64,000 bases of DNA from Enoplolaimus lenunculus (Eukaryota > Nematoda > Enoplea > Enoplida > Thoracostomopsidae), in the NCBI GenBank assembly GCA_030248215.1, contig JASANG010001984.1:1-64000 (forward strand), read 5' to 3'. This document shows positions 46,547 to 60,860 of this stretch, piece by piece. Every line of letters starts with the position of its first letter. Position 1 is the first letter of the stretch. The notes under the pieces are model-generated. The model searched no databases and was not told the origin of the DNA. It worked only from the letters and a program-made list of their open reading frames with translations. The translations under genes and the position numbers were made by a program.

Positions 46547-49500
46547 TTCAGTCCCAATTAATAAGAGTCCGTATCCCTAATAAGAATCCGTAAGCGGGTA
46601 GAGTCCTTAAACCCTTGTTTAGAGTCCATAAATGTCTATTACCCCTAATTGTAGCGCATAAATGACTCCAGGGCCAAGAAACTTTAAAGCGTGCTTATAC
46701 TATTGTGTATAAAACAGAGAAATAAACAGCGTAGAACAGCAATTGACACTATATAACTTTAGTCGAGATGCTGTTGGGGGGGCCACGGTCGGGGTGCCCC
46801 CCGTGGATCCGCCACTGTAGACCGTGTAGGTGGTACCTGCACTTCCAAATTAAATTCTGTCGTTTGATCAGAGTTTCACGGTTTATACAGTGACGATAAA
46901 CGACACTACTCTGTAGGCGCCGCGAAAATATTGTTACGGGTACGATCAACTAGTATCCCTGCGGACGAATCCGAGATGATACTCTCACGGGTGTTCGTGG
47001 CCGTGGATCTGCCAAAGTAAGCTACTTGCCTAGAGGATGACGGTCCTCCGGCGTGATATCAGGTTTTGAGAGTCACAAAATCCCGACATCGTCATACGCC
47101 TAAGCCTGCCTATGCTCTAAGCTCTAACGAACCCCCGAGTGCGTGTAGGTAGACCGTACCAGCGACAACTAGTTTTTTTTCTCCGTGGATTTTTGTACAA
47201 CTGTGTGCTCACAACTTTTTCTCATGGTTAAACTTAATGACACTTGGTCATGGGTATAGCTTAACCTTAGTTTTATTCCTGAGGATTAGATAGTTCAGCA
47301 GAATTTTACTTTTCTTGATTGTAGACCGTTTCAATAGAAAGGCGGATCGATCCTAGCCTTTGAGGTTTTTAATTGATTTTACTTGCCACTGATTCGAACC
47401 AGGGCTGTTTGTTTGATTCTCGAGGCTCCAATAGTCCAGAAATTTTCATTTTCCTGCAAAAGTTTAAATCTCCTTTAATGCTAAATTTGTTTCAATTTTT
47501 AGCCATGGCACTTTGGCCAGGAAAATGCGTAGCGCTCTCGGTTCAGGATTGAACTCAATTTAAAGTTTTGGTTTATTATTGCTTTGTACATTTTATACAT
47601 ACATAGCATAGTAATGCAAGATACCTTGAGCCTGATGATCAAAATTTATACGTTGCAGCGCGTTAGGATCTTATAATCTTATTTGCTTATTGTTAATGAC
47701 AAGCTAACAATGGCTATATTAATTGCTAGAAAAGCATGAGTAATTTATCTCAAGGATTAGCTCCGGTAAGAGTTGCCTGATCCTAGAGTTACCATCTTAT
47801 CACTAACTACTCCAGCATGGGAAACTTAGGTCTTTCTTGGAGTTAGGCTTGTGTCTGGTGATGGAGAGTTTGGCTTGTCCAAGTGCAACCCTTCAGGCAG
47901 ACGCAGATGACCTCTGATGCTGGAAGCATAGTCCCTCTTAACCGTAGGGTAGAATTTCTTGCACATTGATTGGACTTCCCAGCCAAACTCACCATCCTTG
48001 CATTAACTGACTCCTGAAAACTGCACGTGTACCGTAAGGTCTAGGGAGCGAGAGGCTAGAAGGTCATTAGGTCCACATTGATCCTAAAGACTTGAACCTA
48101 ACGAGATTTCCAAGAAGGCCTTGCGTTAGGATTTAATTTTCTTTGTGTCTGTTTCCGAGTGTAGCGCGACTCTATAGCCCTAAGCGTGATTTTTCACAGG
48201 CTGTACATTCAGCAGTTTGATTGTCCAACGGGTGACCAAGTATTAATGCTTAGTTTCCTGGGGCCTGGCTAGAATCGCCCTAAATCACGGGGTACACCGA
48301 AATTCTCTGGACAGTAGGCCTCAGCTCTTTTGTTTGTCATATCCTAAATGCTTAGCATTAGGCTGAATTGGCATCCCTACCGCGCTGACAATCGATCCTG
48401 CGAATATTAATGTCCATCCTGAACATACTTTAAATTTTTCTAGGATCGCTGCCTTTATGGCATCACCTTGCAGGTATTTTCTAATTTAAAAATTTGCCCC
48501 CCTAAAAGTTTACACAGAATTGCTGGACCTGCGTTGTCGCCAACGCCAGGCAAAGTTTTAGACCAAAAGTTTACCCACACCCCCTTTGTGATACCGGAAA
48601 ATCCCAGCTTGGCCCCCCTTATTTCAAAATTTCCTACCCCAGCGCGTAACGCGCGTACCCCCCTTTTTTGCTGCAGCGCCCCGAAACTCCCGTGCACACT
48701 AAGTCGCCTCCGTGTGCAGGGAGATCGGTTTGCTGTCGCGGCTCGAGCACGCGAGCGAAAACCGAAAAATGTGAAACTGAACTGAATGTCCAGCCTGTGC
48801 AGCGTCCTTATATACTGCCTGAGCCCCGAAATTTAGCCAATCAACACGCCCCAGAAACAGACACTATACTTGAATTTCATTGGTTGAAACTTTTACGCCG
48901 TGAAACAGCCAATGCGAAACTAAAACTGAGCTCAACATAAAGTGGTCGTGATTGGCTGAGAAATTTTATGCGCTATTTCAAAATGAAAGTTGCGAGAGGG
49001 GGTTAGTTAGGTTTATGCCCACTTAGGGTCTAGCAACAAGAACACGACACGGAGCAGAAATAGAGAGGGTTATAACAGAATTTGTTTTCGCATTTCCTTT
49101 TCCAAAACATAGCAACCACGTGCAGCTTGTATCGTGGAGCCTCCCTTTAACATCTGGTATGTTCACTTAGCATCTAATAATCACTTTAACAGCACAGAAA
49201 GGGTCAACTTCTACAATGCAAAATGGTGGGCGAAATGAACGGGGTGCGGGCGACAGTTACAGGCAAATAGAAGCACAATAGAAGAGCAGGGGTATACATA
49301 AAAATATTCCGGAATAAACAATGTAGCATGTACAAAGGCACACAAAACATTTTATGTACACAGATAAACGTAAAGGTCCAACACCTAAATTTTCTTAAGT
49401 GTAAATCTTTAAAACCCTTAGTTATACCATGGACTAGCTTACACGAATTCGCTCAGTAAATCTTGTGTTACGGGGCTCAAATACAAATCCCTGGGATGGT

Positions 49501-52500
49501 GTTGATTTCGAAGGCGACGTAAGCCCATAGATATGATGGTTTTGGCCAGCGGTGACTCTGAGGACTGCGAGAGATCTCGCGGGGTGGTTTTCTTAATTGA
49601 CTAAACCAATTAAGTCAAAAGATAACGATTCCGAACGCAGGGAAACCAGAGAACTTGTTTGCCTGGTGGCTAAGACCACTTCTTTCAGGTGTAAACGTGC
49701 GAAGTTCAGAAATGCCGCCAGGCCAGATCTCCCTAAATATCCGTCAACGGGTCCTAATCGGGGTAGTTTTACTAACTGAAACAAAACGCTAAATTGCATG
49801 GTTCCAAATCTAGTGCCATTCCAGTCAAACTGAAAATCGCGACTCCCAAAACTCACTGGTCAAGTGCTAAAAACAGAAAATTTTCATAATCTCAATCGGC
49901 CATAACTTTTCAAATATTCATTTGTTGACCGTGTTAGGGGTGTTTTTATGACCCATGGAAATGAGAGAAATTGAACGGTTCCACTTTTGAAACTGGGTCT
50001 TGGAAAAGTGGGAATCGCGTTTTCACAGGTCCGCTCCGTAAGGCTTGTATATGCAATTTTTCAGAGTTTTCAATGGACCGTAACTTTTGAGGTATTCGTT
50101 TGCGGACTCTGTTCGGGGTAGTTTTCTCGCTCGGCAGAGTGCGGGAGATCGAATGGTATCAAATTTGACATTGTACTCCGAAAAAGTGGGAATCGCATTT
50201 TTCGGAGACGTATCCGTAAAGCGTTTGCACACAAAATTCGAAATTTTCAATTAGCCATACATTTTTATCTACGGGTTTGCGGGCCATGTTTGGGGTGGTT
50301 TTCTTGCTCTACTCAGCAAGCCGAATCGAATGATACCAATTTTAATCCTATGGCTCGAAAAAGATGAAATCGCGTTTTTCGGGGGTCCGATCCGTAAAGT
50401 GTGTATATGTAAAATCTTAAAAACCATTGATTGACCATAACTCCTTAAGTACTGGTTTGCGAGCAGGGTTAGGGGTGGTTTTCTTAACCAGCTCGACGAG
50501 CTGAATCGAACGATACCAATTTTAGCACTCAATCCCGGAAAAGCGAAAATCGCGTTTTTGGACCCGGGATCCGTAAAGCGTGTACACGTTAGATCCCGAA
50601 AACTTCAGGGGCCCATAACTTTCAAACTGTTGGTTTCCTGATAAGGTTCGGGGTGGTTTTCTTGATCAGCTCAGCGAGCTGAGTCGGATGGTACTAATTT
50701 TGACATCCGATTCCGGAAAAGTGAAAATTGCATTTTTGGGGGCCGGGCCTCCGGACGCACACGCACAAAATCTTGAAGTTTAAAAATGTCTATAACTTTT
50801 GACTACCGCATTGCGGGCCATAATTGGGGTGATTTTCTTAGTCGGCACGATGCAGGGAAATTGCCTAATGTCAGCCTACGTGCTATATTCTGTAAAATGA
50901 CAGTCGAAATTTCCTAAAAACCCAACTCGCGACCAGTATTAGTAACCTATATCCACCTTAGTTTCAAACATCCGTTCACTGTGCAGGTTCGGAGTGGCCC
51001 TCTTTCTCTTTCTCGGCCAAGACAGAAGGCCCAGACAATCGTTGCTCATTTTTGGAGCCCCAGGAACCCAACTACGAAAAGAAATTTCAAAATTTAAGTG
51101 TCACAAAATTCAGAATTTTCACAAGATCCTGGTGTTCGACCTAAAACGGCAGCCGGGACGGCTTACTCGGCCAACCCGGTGTGCCGAACCCAAGAGCGCC
51201 AGCTCCGCACCTGAAATAAGGAAAACACAATCGCACTCCCTAAAACTCAAACATCCTAAAAAACACAAGGAATCGCGGCTTACTAGAAATCCATCTATGC
51301 CTAAGAACAACCGCGTACCCCCTCACTTGTCCTGAGCCTAGAAACACTCCTAACCCCCCAATCCTATTCTGACTACCCCTCTTAGGCTGAGGCGAGGCGT
51401 TGCTTAACTTAAAATTCGAAAATTTGAAATTTCAAACTACCCGTAATCTTTCTTTTCTCCCCTTAAGACGCGTGCAGCGTCTCCTCCGAGCTGAAACTCT
51501 CTTATCAAGTCTTACCGGCAGCCACTGCAGTTCCTGCTGTTAACTACATCACATATATATTCTCGCTTAACTGGAAGAAAATAATTTGAGTAAACGTTCC
51601 GTACGCTACAGGCTGCGGTCACTGCATTGGGTACATAGACACATATCCGTTGGGTTACCTCCCTGTAACTCCGCGTCCATCTGAAGCTCTGGTCTTATCG
51701 TGGGGCCTGAACAAAAATTGCCTTGGGCAAGCCTAGGGGTCCGAACTGGAAAACTCGTTCCCCCTTTTTATTTCAGCTAGCAGCCCGAATTTCAAAACCC
51801 CCGGCGCAGACAACTGTCACTCAGTCGAAAATTTTGAAACCCGCGCTTCATACACTTTACAAAACTCACTGATCTCCTTCAGCGTGTACAATACAGATCC
51901 TAGTCACTTTAAAATTTTGTTGGCTTACAAAAGGAAAGGGTATACTACGAGGGTAAATACCCTAAACTCCGGCAATAAAAGCACGAGTTCCCCTGCAACC
52001 AACTCGGGCCCGGTCAAAATGTTTAGGACGGCTTTCATATGGGAGGTTTCCTAGCTCCGTACGCCGAACCTTCTCCCGTTTTCATAAACCTAGTCGGTGA
52101 GCTTCCTATCGTTAACTCTCCCCATCTTCCTCTGAGACCCTATCATTTACACGTGGCTGCAGTTTTCATTTTAGTTTCTGCAATTTCTGGTAACCGATGT
52201 ACGGTCAGAAACGTCTAGGGGCTCGGGTACTGGAAGCTTGATTTCCAAGGAACGGATTGATGGCGGGGACCCCTTTAAACAGCACGGCGTGGCCGGAATG
52301 AAAGTGAGGATCGCTAATGCCGTTTTGCGCTACACCTGGACCCCTCGCGCCCCCGTTACCCTCGGCTATAGGTAGCCCGGCAATCTCCAACTCAGAAATT
52401 TCAATATGTGTGTACACAACTTATCTAGTGTACACTATATTATACAGACCTTCTTAACTACTAATACATACGTACACCAAGGGACACATTAAAGGGAGCT

Positions 52501-53526
52501 AGTAGGTTAACTCGAAAATCTCTTGACCAAATCGACCAGCGCACGACTTGAGACTCCTCTCAGCTATCCGGGTGGGCCGGTAAAACAGGTCTCCGGGGCT
52601 CCCTTGTTCCTGTCAGGGAGGCGCCCCCGTTCCGGCTACACCCATGAAATACAGATTTTCCTTGCAAATTTCACTGGGAGGTTTTGAAATTTTAATCTTC
52701 AGAGGAGGAAACGCTAAGAGAGGAAGTGCTAGGAGGCTGGTGCTTTTGTTAAAATTTTGATTGTAGGTCCAGTGATATCGAGTCAAATTTTAAAGTGATA
52801 TATCTAGTCATTTATATCTAGTCTTTAAAGCGTGCAATCGGTTTCAGCTAGTCAAAATTTGAGTATTCGTCAAAAGGAGACGGAGGGAAGATTTCCGTAC
52901 GCTAGTCAAACGATAGCTAGTCGAAACAATGCATTCAGTCAATTCTAGTCAATTTTCCTTTAAATCGGCACCTAGTGATTGAAATGTTGGAAACAAAACT
53001 TTAGGGGAGGTTACTAGACCAGCATCAAGTTTACATATATGCGATAAGAAAAATTACTTACACAACACCAGCAGAGACTAAAAACAAAAGAATATATAGC
53101 AACAATGAATAGGTAGCAATGAGTACATACACATGAAACTATTCCCCTAACAAGTTGTCGCAATCCCGTCACGGTTTTCCAAGTTCTTAACAACTTTCAA
53201 ACTTTTGTACGCCAGGTATGGTATAAAGAAACCCGCTCATGTGCTATGTTCGCTTAAAGAATAATGAAGAAAAAAAGGACCCGCCAATGGCAGTCACCGT
53301 CAGCCAGACACAAAAACGCAATAACCTGATATACATGAAAGCGACATCAACAAGGATAATGATAAAATCAATAATAATGGTATCAATAATAACAATAATA
53401 ATAACAATAATAATAATGATGACAGCAATAAAACAAGAACAGCAATTGTACTGATAAGTAGAACGTATCCTAGAGATCCGTAATGTGGGTCCTAAATGTA
53501 CAGCATTGAAGAAATAGTGTCCCTGA
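46547..53526. mobile_element. ~7-kb non-coding insertion in unit 2
   Basis: Absent from unit 1. Flanked by 369-bp direct copies of host sequence (46178-46546 and 53527-53895). Inside, 46549-46745 is a GAGTCC-family repeat. The core 46746-53436 is bracketed by GAACAGCAATTG (46734-46745 and 53437-53448) and ends in an (AAT)n-rich tail at 53360-53436, as retroposed DNA often does. GC content is higher than around it and no frame exceeds ~115 codons. Class not recognised. Confidence 0.6.
49580..51050. repeat. ~178-bp degenerate tandem repeat, about 9 units
   Basis: Each unit carries GGGGTGGTTTTCTT near 49583, 49750, 49935, 50116, 50291, 50470, 50649, 50827 and 50989, followed by an AGCTGAATCGAACG-like stretch, AAATCGCGTTTTT, CCGTAAAGCGTGTA and CCATAACTTTT. 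Divergence between units is high, so the array is old relative to the duplication. Confidence 0.8.
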
Positions 53527-53895
53527 CAATATTGTTTCAGCGAAGTGTGTGGACATTTTTTACAGTAGCGTAGACAGTATAACGTTGATGACCCATTATT
53601 GTATTATATTTTTATGCCACTGGGATTTGCGGCAGATATAGGCCCCATTGCGTTTGGTTTTAATTTCGTAGTAATGTATGGATATCATTTTGAAAAATCG
53701 AAATTGCTTCGCAGACCTTTACATAGTACGCATCTTACTGCCCCTGTACACAAAAACCTTTTGAACTTGAAATGGTTTATTGCTGTTAAGTTATTTAAAG
53801 CTTCGTCAGCGTTTGTCCGTGACGGATCTAGCGTACCGGGAGACCAGTTCTGCCGTGGTTTACAATCAAAATAATTCACATGGAACTCACAGTGT
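53527..53895. repeat. 369-bp direct repeat at the right edge of the insertion
   Basis: Third copy of 34036-34404; the second, at 46178-46546, borders the insertion on the left. Confidence 0.9.
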
Positions 53896-54365
53896 GATTT
53901 TAGCGTGATACCGGAAAAGTATGGCGGAAACGCAAACCCAAATTCAAAATTTTGCATCGTCAGCGCAATTCGTAACTCTGTATTATATTCTAATTGTTGC
54001 CACGCGCCTCAAATCTGTAAAATTTCGAAACCCAAAACTGACCACAAAGCCGGAAAATTCTGGATCCATTACTGGTGTTTGCTTATTAAAGAAGTGAGCT
54101 ATACGCAAATGTTGTTAAGTAGAAATTAATTAATATCAAATCTAAAGACTATATAATTCATATCTATATGAACATAATACTTGGTTTCGTAAGAGTTGAA
54201 ATATGCTCTCTAATACGAAAAATTACAAAATATTATTTCGGTCGCAGCCAGTCTTCAAATCCGTGTCAGGGCCGTTGTCTCATGTACACAGTCTTTAGCG
54301 GCAGATTCAGGATTTTCCGGCGATTGATAAAACTGCTTCGCATTCCTATTGATGTTACGGTCCAT

Positions 54366-54570
54366 GTGAAGATCAGGGGCGGAACGTTTTTCTGTGGGCT
54401 AGAAAAGACCAAGTTTAAGATTTAGGCTAATTTTTTGCTTGGCTTAGGCCTAGGCTTAGGTTTAGGCTTAGGCTTAGGTTTAGGCTTAGGAATGTGCTCA
54501 TTCTTACGCTTAGGCTTAGGCTTAGGAATATGCTTATAATACTGTTCCGTTCCTGTTCTTTATATTGGCC
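54366..54570. repeat. GCTTAGG-rich dispersed repeat, unit 2
   Basis: Copy of 34868-35075, almost identical. Confidence 0.75.
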
Positions 54571-55360
54571 AATGTTACAATTTAAAAGAAGCACATCAAT
54601 CGTATACTTCAATGTATTACTACAAGACCCATGTCTCTTCGATCAGCGTAACAGCAGTGTAAAACGATTGCTAGGCACAAGCATCTTGCGAAATATTAAG
54701 TCTAAACTAAGCCTATGTCGAAGCCAGCCTAAGCCTGAGCAAAAAACTAGTCTAAAGCTTAAGCTTTACTCTATTCCAGTCCTGCGACAGAAATGGTTCG
54801 TACTCTAAGTGACATTGGCTTATTAGGATTTCAAATTGAGTCATAGGTGCAATTTTTTTTAATTCGTTGTTGCCTATGCAGTTAATTTAGGTGTTTTGTC
54901 GACATTCCGCGTATTTTAGGTGTTTTGTCGACATTCTGTGCATTTTAGGTGTTTTGTTGGCATTCTGCACATTTTAGGCGTTTTGTCGACTAATTTTTAA
55001 AGGTTTGCCATCTATGGACCTGTCTCGTGTAGAAATATGACAAGAACTAAAAATTTGTTGTATGAACAGTTTTCTCAGGGTACTAAATTTTGCCGCCTAT
55101 CTGACAACGATAATACTAAAGCATGTTGTATTTAGTAGTAGTAATACAAATAATAATGCTTGATAGTGGTTGGCACGTTCAGGCATCTCAAAGTACGCTT
55201 ACGTGCATGGCTAAATATAAAACTTACTACATTGAATAACTATTTATTACTATTACACATAGCTTAAAGTTTGGCAGCTATTAATAATTATTTAGAAGGC
55301 AGCATTAAGCAAGGTTTATAAATGCACAAAAGTTAATGACCATAAAATTGTCCAAACATA

Positions 55361-56795
55361 TGATACAACTACTGGAAGTTACTTGTTTTCAGTATGGGAT
55401 CAAGGCCAAGTCTACCGCCTCAGCCTCAGTGTAGGTAGGCAACAAAAAAACTAACCTGAGCCTAATTATTCAGCCCATATTAGGATGGGCAAAGTTTAGC
55501 TGCGTATATGAATAAGGGTGATAGTTTTGTAAATTCCGTTCCAATATAATTTTCGGTATGTAATAATTGCAACAACCGGTTTTGGTACAGGCTGTATAGG
55601 GATCTCAGGGGTGGGTAAGTGACTGAAAAACGCAATGAAATGGGCGAAAAGCAAAAATTAGGACAAAATTTTAAATAGTACCGGGAAGCTGTAGTAATTT
55701 TTAAATACTGATTGATTTACTTAGTGCCTATATCGTTATAGAACAGGGGTGTATACAGTGGGGGAATTAACAATTTATGTTCTAAAATCAATTTTGTTAT
55801 AGAAATAATAAATTTTAAAGGAACTCTTTATAAAAAAACTTTTTCAGTTTAATTATATCATAGTACCATATTTGGCTAAACTGCTGTCTGTGCCCCTATT
55901 TTATAGAATCTCTTTGTTATTTTGTGCTGCTTACAAGCTCTTGCATGCTTCACCCACCAACCACTGTTTAGTCTATGATATTGTTATTTTTAGATGTGAT
56001 GTTTTGACTCGTAGTATATATGCGCAATCGTTTCAAAGCGACTCGGGAAATGTATTTTTGCTTTAGACCAGGTTGCGGCTTGATATTTAAACTGACTGAA
56101 CTGCAAATAGTGTATGATTGAATATATTTGATTTTTGCAAACCGATCGATATGTAGTGCGGGGGTATTTCTTAAATAATTTTGAGTTCTTATAGTCTCAA
56201 CTTCGAAGAATTCGAAATAACAGTTTGAACGAAGTTAAACTATTGGCTTAAAATAATTACCCGAAATGTGAATTTACGAAGAATTATGTGGTGGTTGGTC
56301 GGAACGTTACAATTTTTACGAGAAAATTGTTGACAAAGATTATTCTGGAATTTATAAGTTCGTCGGAATTCGTATGTGATGTGAAAATATTCGTTAATTT
56401 TCGATAATTTTTAATGTAAAGTATAACCTTTTTAAAGGTTGGGCAGCGAGTAAAACATTATAAAATGTTAGCAGAAATTTTTGAAAAAGGTCAAATTGCC
56501 AGAAGAATACTATAAAAGCCGGAATTTTGAATCTCTGGGTGGTTCTCGTCTACTTGGATAGAGGTGCTACCAGTCAGCGAAGTGTTTTGAGCGAGTTGTT
56601 TCGAGTTTGCTTAAGATTTCTGGCAAATTTGAGATCCCCTGAAGGGACCCTGACCTGTTTTTTTGTACTGTTTGTCTCTGCCTTGTATTTCTGGTACAGT
56701 TGGAAGTGCTGTTTGTTTTCCTAAATTCAGTATTAATAAACTGTTCGCAGGGAAAAAGAAATAGATTTGTTTGGTTTGTTGTAACCTAAGTAACA
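55361..56795 (+). mobile_element. Solo LTR, 1,435 bp, 4-bp TSD
   Basis: Begins TG and ends CA, flanked by CATA (55357-55360 and 56796-56799); unit 1 has the empty site with a single CATA at about 35871. A TATAAAAG at about 56511 and an AATAAA at about 56735 fit promoter and polyadenylation signals of an LTR in plus orientation. Only the LTR remains, the internal region having been lost by LTR-LTR recombination. The 4-bp duplication fits Gypsy or BEL/Pao types. Fossil element; young, because it post-dates the tandem duplication. Confidence 0.75.
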
Positions 56796-56919
56796 CATAT
56801 AGAACCAAGATCTACACAGTGCTGCAAAACATTAAAGTAAATTTTTGTTTTTTGACTGTATCGGACAGAGCCACAACTTTACAGCTACAGTAAACATTTG
56901 AGCGCTAGTACAATTTTAG

Positions 56920-59900
56920 GTGCCGCCAATCAGCAGTCAGGTTATTTCTGTGCCGCCCAATGCCAGCTAAACATGGGAAGAGAGACGCAAAAGTTTCTTC
57001 CAACTGAACCATCAAGTCAGCCTGTATCAGCTCACCAAGCTTTGGCGCAATTTCAACGAATATGTGATGTAAGCTTTTGTATATTTAACATAAACAGTTG
57101 TTGTTATTTCTGAAAGACATATACTTGGAATCAAAACTGTGAATGTTTAGGGACTTAATTACTGATTTAATTATTGTCACGTGAAATAAACTATCAATAT
57201 TAGGGATTTCTTATAACGCTGACTGAAATGAAATACTGCGTGAATTTTGGACGTCGGTCCGCTCAATTTCACTAGCAATTTTGCTGAGAAGCATATGAAA
57301 ACAGATATGAGATTGTTTTTGCATCTTGAGTAGTAATATGGGATTCACGTTACAGCTGGTATATATAGCCCGGAACATGTTTTGCCCGTGTTGATTCGAA
57401 GTAATAAATCGCGGGTTTCCCGACAAAATGCGAATGTACATGGCATTGGCTTATGAAAAACTGCTCTCAAATGTTCATCGTATACAAGTAGCCATACGTC
57501 ACTAAGGGTCATTTATGCGAACATCATGTAATATTCCAAAATTCTAACAAATACATGATATTTTGCAGAACAAAGTAATTCAAACGCACTATATAAAAAG
57601 GAATAGTAAATTATTGAGAACACTGAATGAACCTTACGTTTCCCTTTCAGACGGAAATTTTTTCTAATCATATTTCTAAATGCAAGAAATTTAAATTTCA
57701 ATACTTACATTAGAATGGCAGACCAATCAAATTTATTTAATTTAACAGCTGAATAATGTGTAGCTAAAATATACCCACTATTGTTATATGAACAAAACGT
57801 TTCTCGGCGCCTCGTTTACAACGTAAACGCCGCATAAGGCGACAGAATTAAGTTTAACATTGGGTCGGCGCTTTGTATTTTGGGACAAATCGAGTAACAT
57901 AAACGCAACACTTACTTTAGGTGGAATTCTTTATACTTATTTTTTTCAGAAATCTTGACTGCAATGTGATGCTGCGTGAGTTTGAAAATTCGGCAAGCTA
58001 ACAGATTTGTTGACAAACGCACTCTAAAAAGCTTGAAAACTCGTTTTATTGTGAGCATAAAGAAATAAAATTTTAGAGCCTCCACGTATTTTGGCACGCA
58101 TCGAATAACCTCGCTCCACTATCAGATTTAGCTGGTATTTGTTTGATACATATATTTTCAGGCGTATTCCAATATGCGCAGCTGCATTTTGAAATGCGAA
58201 AACGGGACACAGGCTTGGGCATCGTTCTTTGAGCAAGATTCTGAAGCCGAAGCTGTTTTACGTAATTGTGGTCTCAAAGCAAACACAGGTACAAAATAGT
58301 ACATATGATTTATAAGAGAACTACTTTGCTACCGCAACGTGTGACAAAAATATGCTGTCAAATATGTCTTGTTAATATTCAGTGCACGCTTAATATGTGA
58401 GTTGTCAGGATCATTGCTTGTATCGTAGCAATTCAGTATCATATTATAATCTTGAAACTGCTAAATATTTGGCTAATTTGAAAAGTGCTATTTTGGCGAA
58501 GAACAACGTTACAGCAGTTTTTCGTAAATTTTATACTATGGTAACACTATGCATTATCCAGCAAAGTATGGACAAATTTTAGAGTACAAGGATGTATACA
58601 GTTACTAAAATCTCTAATGTTTAATAGTGGACACGAGTTTTTAGGCGCCAATAATCAACAGTCAGGGTATTTCTGTGCAGCGCAATGCCAGCAAAATATG
58701 GGCCAAGAAATGCAAAAGTTTCTTCCAAACGAACCACCAAATCAACCGTTGCCTCCTGACCAAGCTTTGGCCCAATTTAGACGGACATGTGATGCAAGTT
58801 TTGCGTATACACAACATGAGCAGTGGTTACAGTTTAAAGTTTAAGCTAAAATTGAATGTCATATTAGCAACTGTGGAATCGTGCAAAAAATAAACCGCTA
58901 TTTTAAACACTGTTCGCGTTTCATACTGCACCTTTCAAAATGGATTTTGGTGTGCGACAAAATTTAAATGAATCGCTTGAGTATCAGAAAACTATCATTT
59001 ATATGCCTTTCAGCTTATAACAATACACCATTTCTGCATCAATATTTACGCTTATTTGTAAACGCAAGAACAGTTCTGCATTTTTGCCGCGATTGCTAAA
59101 ACTGTAAAATTTCGATGAGACTTAAATATTTATGTAATTGTTGTTAAAGCGCAAATTTCGAGCTGCAAAATCTTGACTGCAATGTGATGTTGCGTGAGTT
59201 TGAAAATTCGGCAAACTAACAGATTTGTTGGCAAACGCACTCTAAAAAGTTAGAAAACTCGTTTTATCGTGAGCATAAACAGATCAAGTTTTAGGGCCTC
59301 CGAGTATTTTGGCACGCATCGAATAACCTCGCTCCAATATCAGATTTAGCTGATATTTGTTTCATACATATATTTTCAGGCGTATTCCAATATGCGCAGC
59401 TGCATTTTGAAATGCGAAAACGGGACACAGGCTTGGGCATCGTTCTTTGAGCAAGATTCTGGATCCGAAGCTGTTTTACGTAATTGTGGTCTCAAAGAAA
59501 ACACAGGTACAAAATTGTACATATCGTTTATAAGAGAACTACTTTGCTACCGCAACGTGCGACAAAAATATGCTGTCAAATATGTCTCGTCAATATTCAG
59601 TGCACGCTTAATATGTGAGTTGTCAGGATCGTTGCTTGTATCGTAGCAATTCAGTATCATATTGTAATCTTGAAACTGCTAAATATTTGGCTAATTTGAA
59701 AAGTGCTATTTTGGCGAAGAACAACGTTACAGCAGTTTTTCGTAAATTTTGTATTATGGTAACACTATGCACAATCCAGCAAAGTATGGACAAATTTTAG
59801 AGTACAACGATGTATACAGTTAGTAAAATCTATAAAGTTTAATAGTGGAAACGAGTTTTTTAGGCGCCAATAATCAGCAGTCAGGGTATTTCTGTGCAGC

Positions 59901-60860
59901 ACAATGCCAGCAAAATATGGGCCAAGAAATGCAAAAGTTTCTTCCAAACGAACCACCAAATCAACCGTTGCCTCCTGACCAAGCTTTGGCACAATTTAGA
60001 CAGACGTGTGATGCAAGTTTTGCGTATACACAACATGAGCTGTGGTTACAGTTTAAAGTTTAAGCTAAAATTGAATGTCATATTAGCAACTATGGAATCG
60101 TGTAAAAAAAATAAACCGCTATTTTAAACACTGTTCGCGTTTCATACTGCACCTTTTAAAATGGATTGTGGTATACGACAAAACTTAAATGAATCGTATG
60201 AGTATCACAACACTATTATTTAAATGCCTTTCAGCATATAACAAAACGCCATTTCTGCACCAATATTTACGCTTTTTTATAAACGCAAGAACAGTTCTGT
60301 ATTTTTGAAACGATTGCTAAAACTGTAAAATTTCGTTGAGATTTAAATATTTATTTAATTGTTGTTAAAGCGTAAATTTTCAACTGCAAAATCTTGCCTG
60401 CAATGTGATACTGCGTGAGTTTGAAAATTCGGCAAGCTAACAGATTTGTTGACAAACGCACTCTAAAAAGCTTGAAAACTCGTTTTATGGTGAGCATAAA
60501 CAAATCAAATTTTAGAGCCTCCAAGTATTTTGGCACGCATCGAATAACCTCGCTCCAATATCAGAATTAGCTGATATTTGTTTCATACCTATATTTTCAG
60601 GCGTATTCCAATATGCGCAGCTGCATTTTGAAATGCGAAAACGGGACACAGGCTTGGGCATCGTTCTTTGAGCAAGATTCTGGAGCAGATGCTGTTTTAC
60701 GTAGTTGTGGTCTCAAAGCAAGTGCAGGTACAATCTTACTCAGAAAGCAATGACTGCAAAAATTAATGCCGCCAAACATGTTTTGTCAATGTCTGGATCA
60801 TACTCAATATAACAATAAGCAGCCATGTACAGAGCAGATCCTTGCAGCAATAACGAATAA
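56920..60860 (+). CDS. Three-module six-cysteine protein, unit 2
   Basis: Near-identical paralogue of the unit 1 gene. Exons: 56920-57068, 58162-58288, 58645-58793, 59380-59506, 59864-60012, 60601-60727, probable terminal exon 60823-60860. Same phases and the same GC donors in modules 2 and 3. Coding differences are few (for example Gly-to-Glu in QDSGAEA of module 1, Ala-to-Ser in module 2, Ser-to-Asn near the end). The solo LTR at 55361-56795 lies just 125 bp upstream of the first module exon, which is not the case in unit 1. Confidence 0.72.

Noticed and set aside
49597-50532. Several ORFs of 60-87 codons
   Set aside because: Arise from the 178-bp tandem array; frames differ between units.
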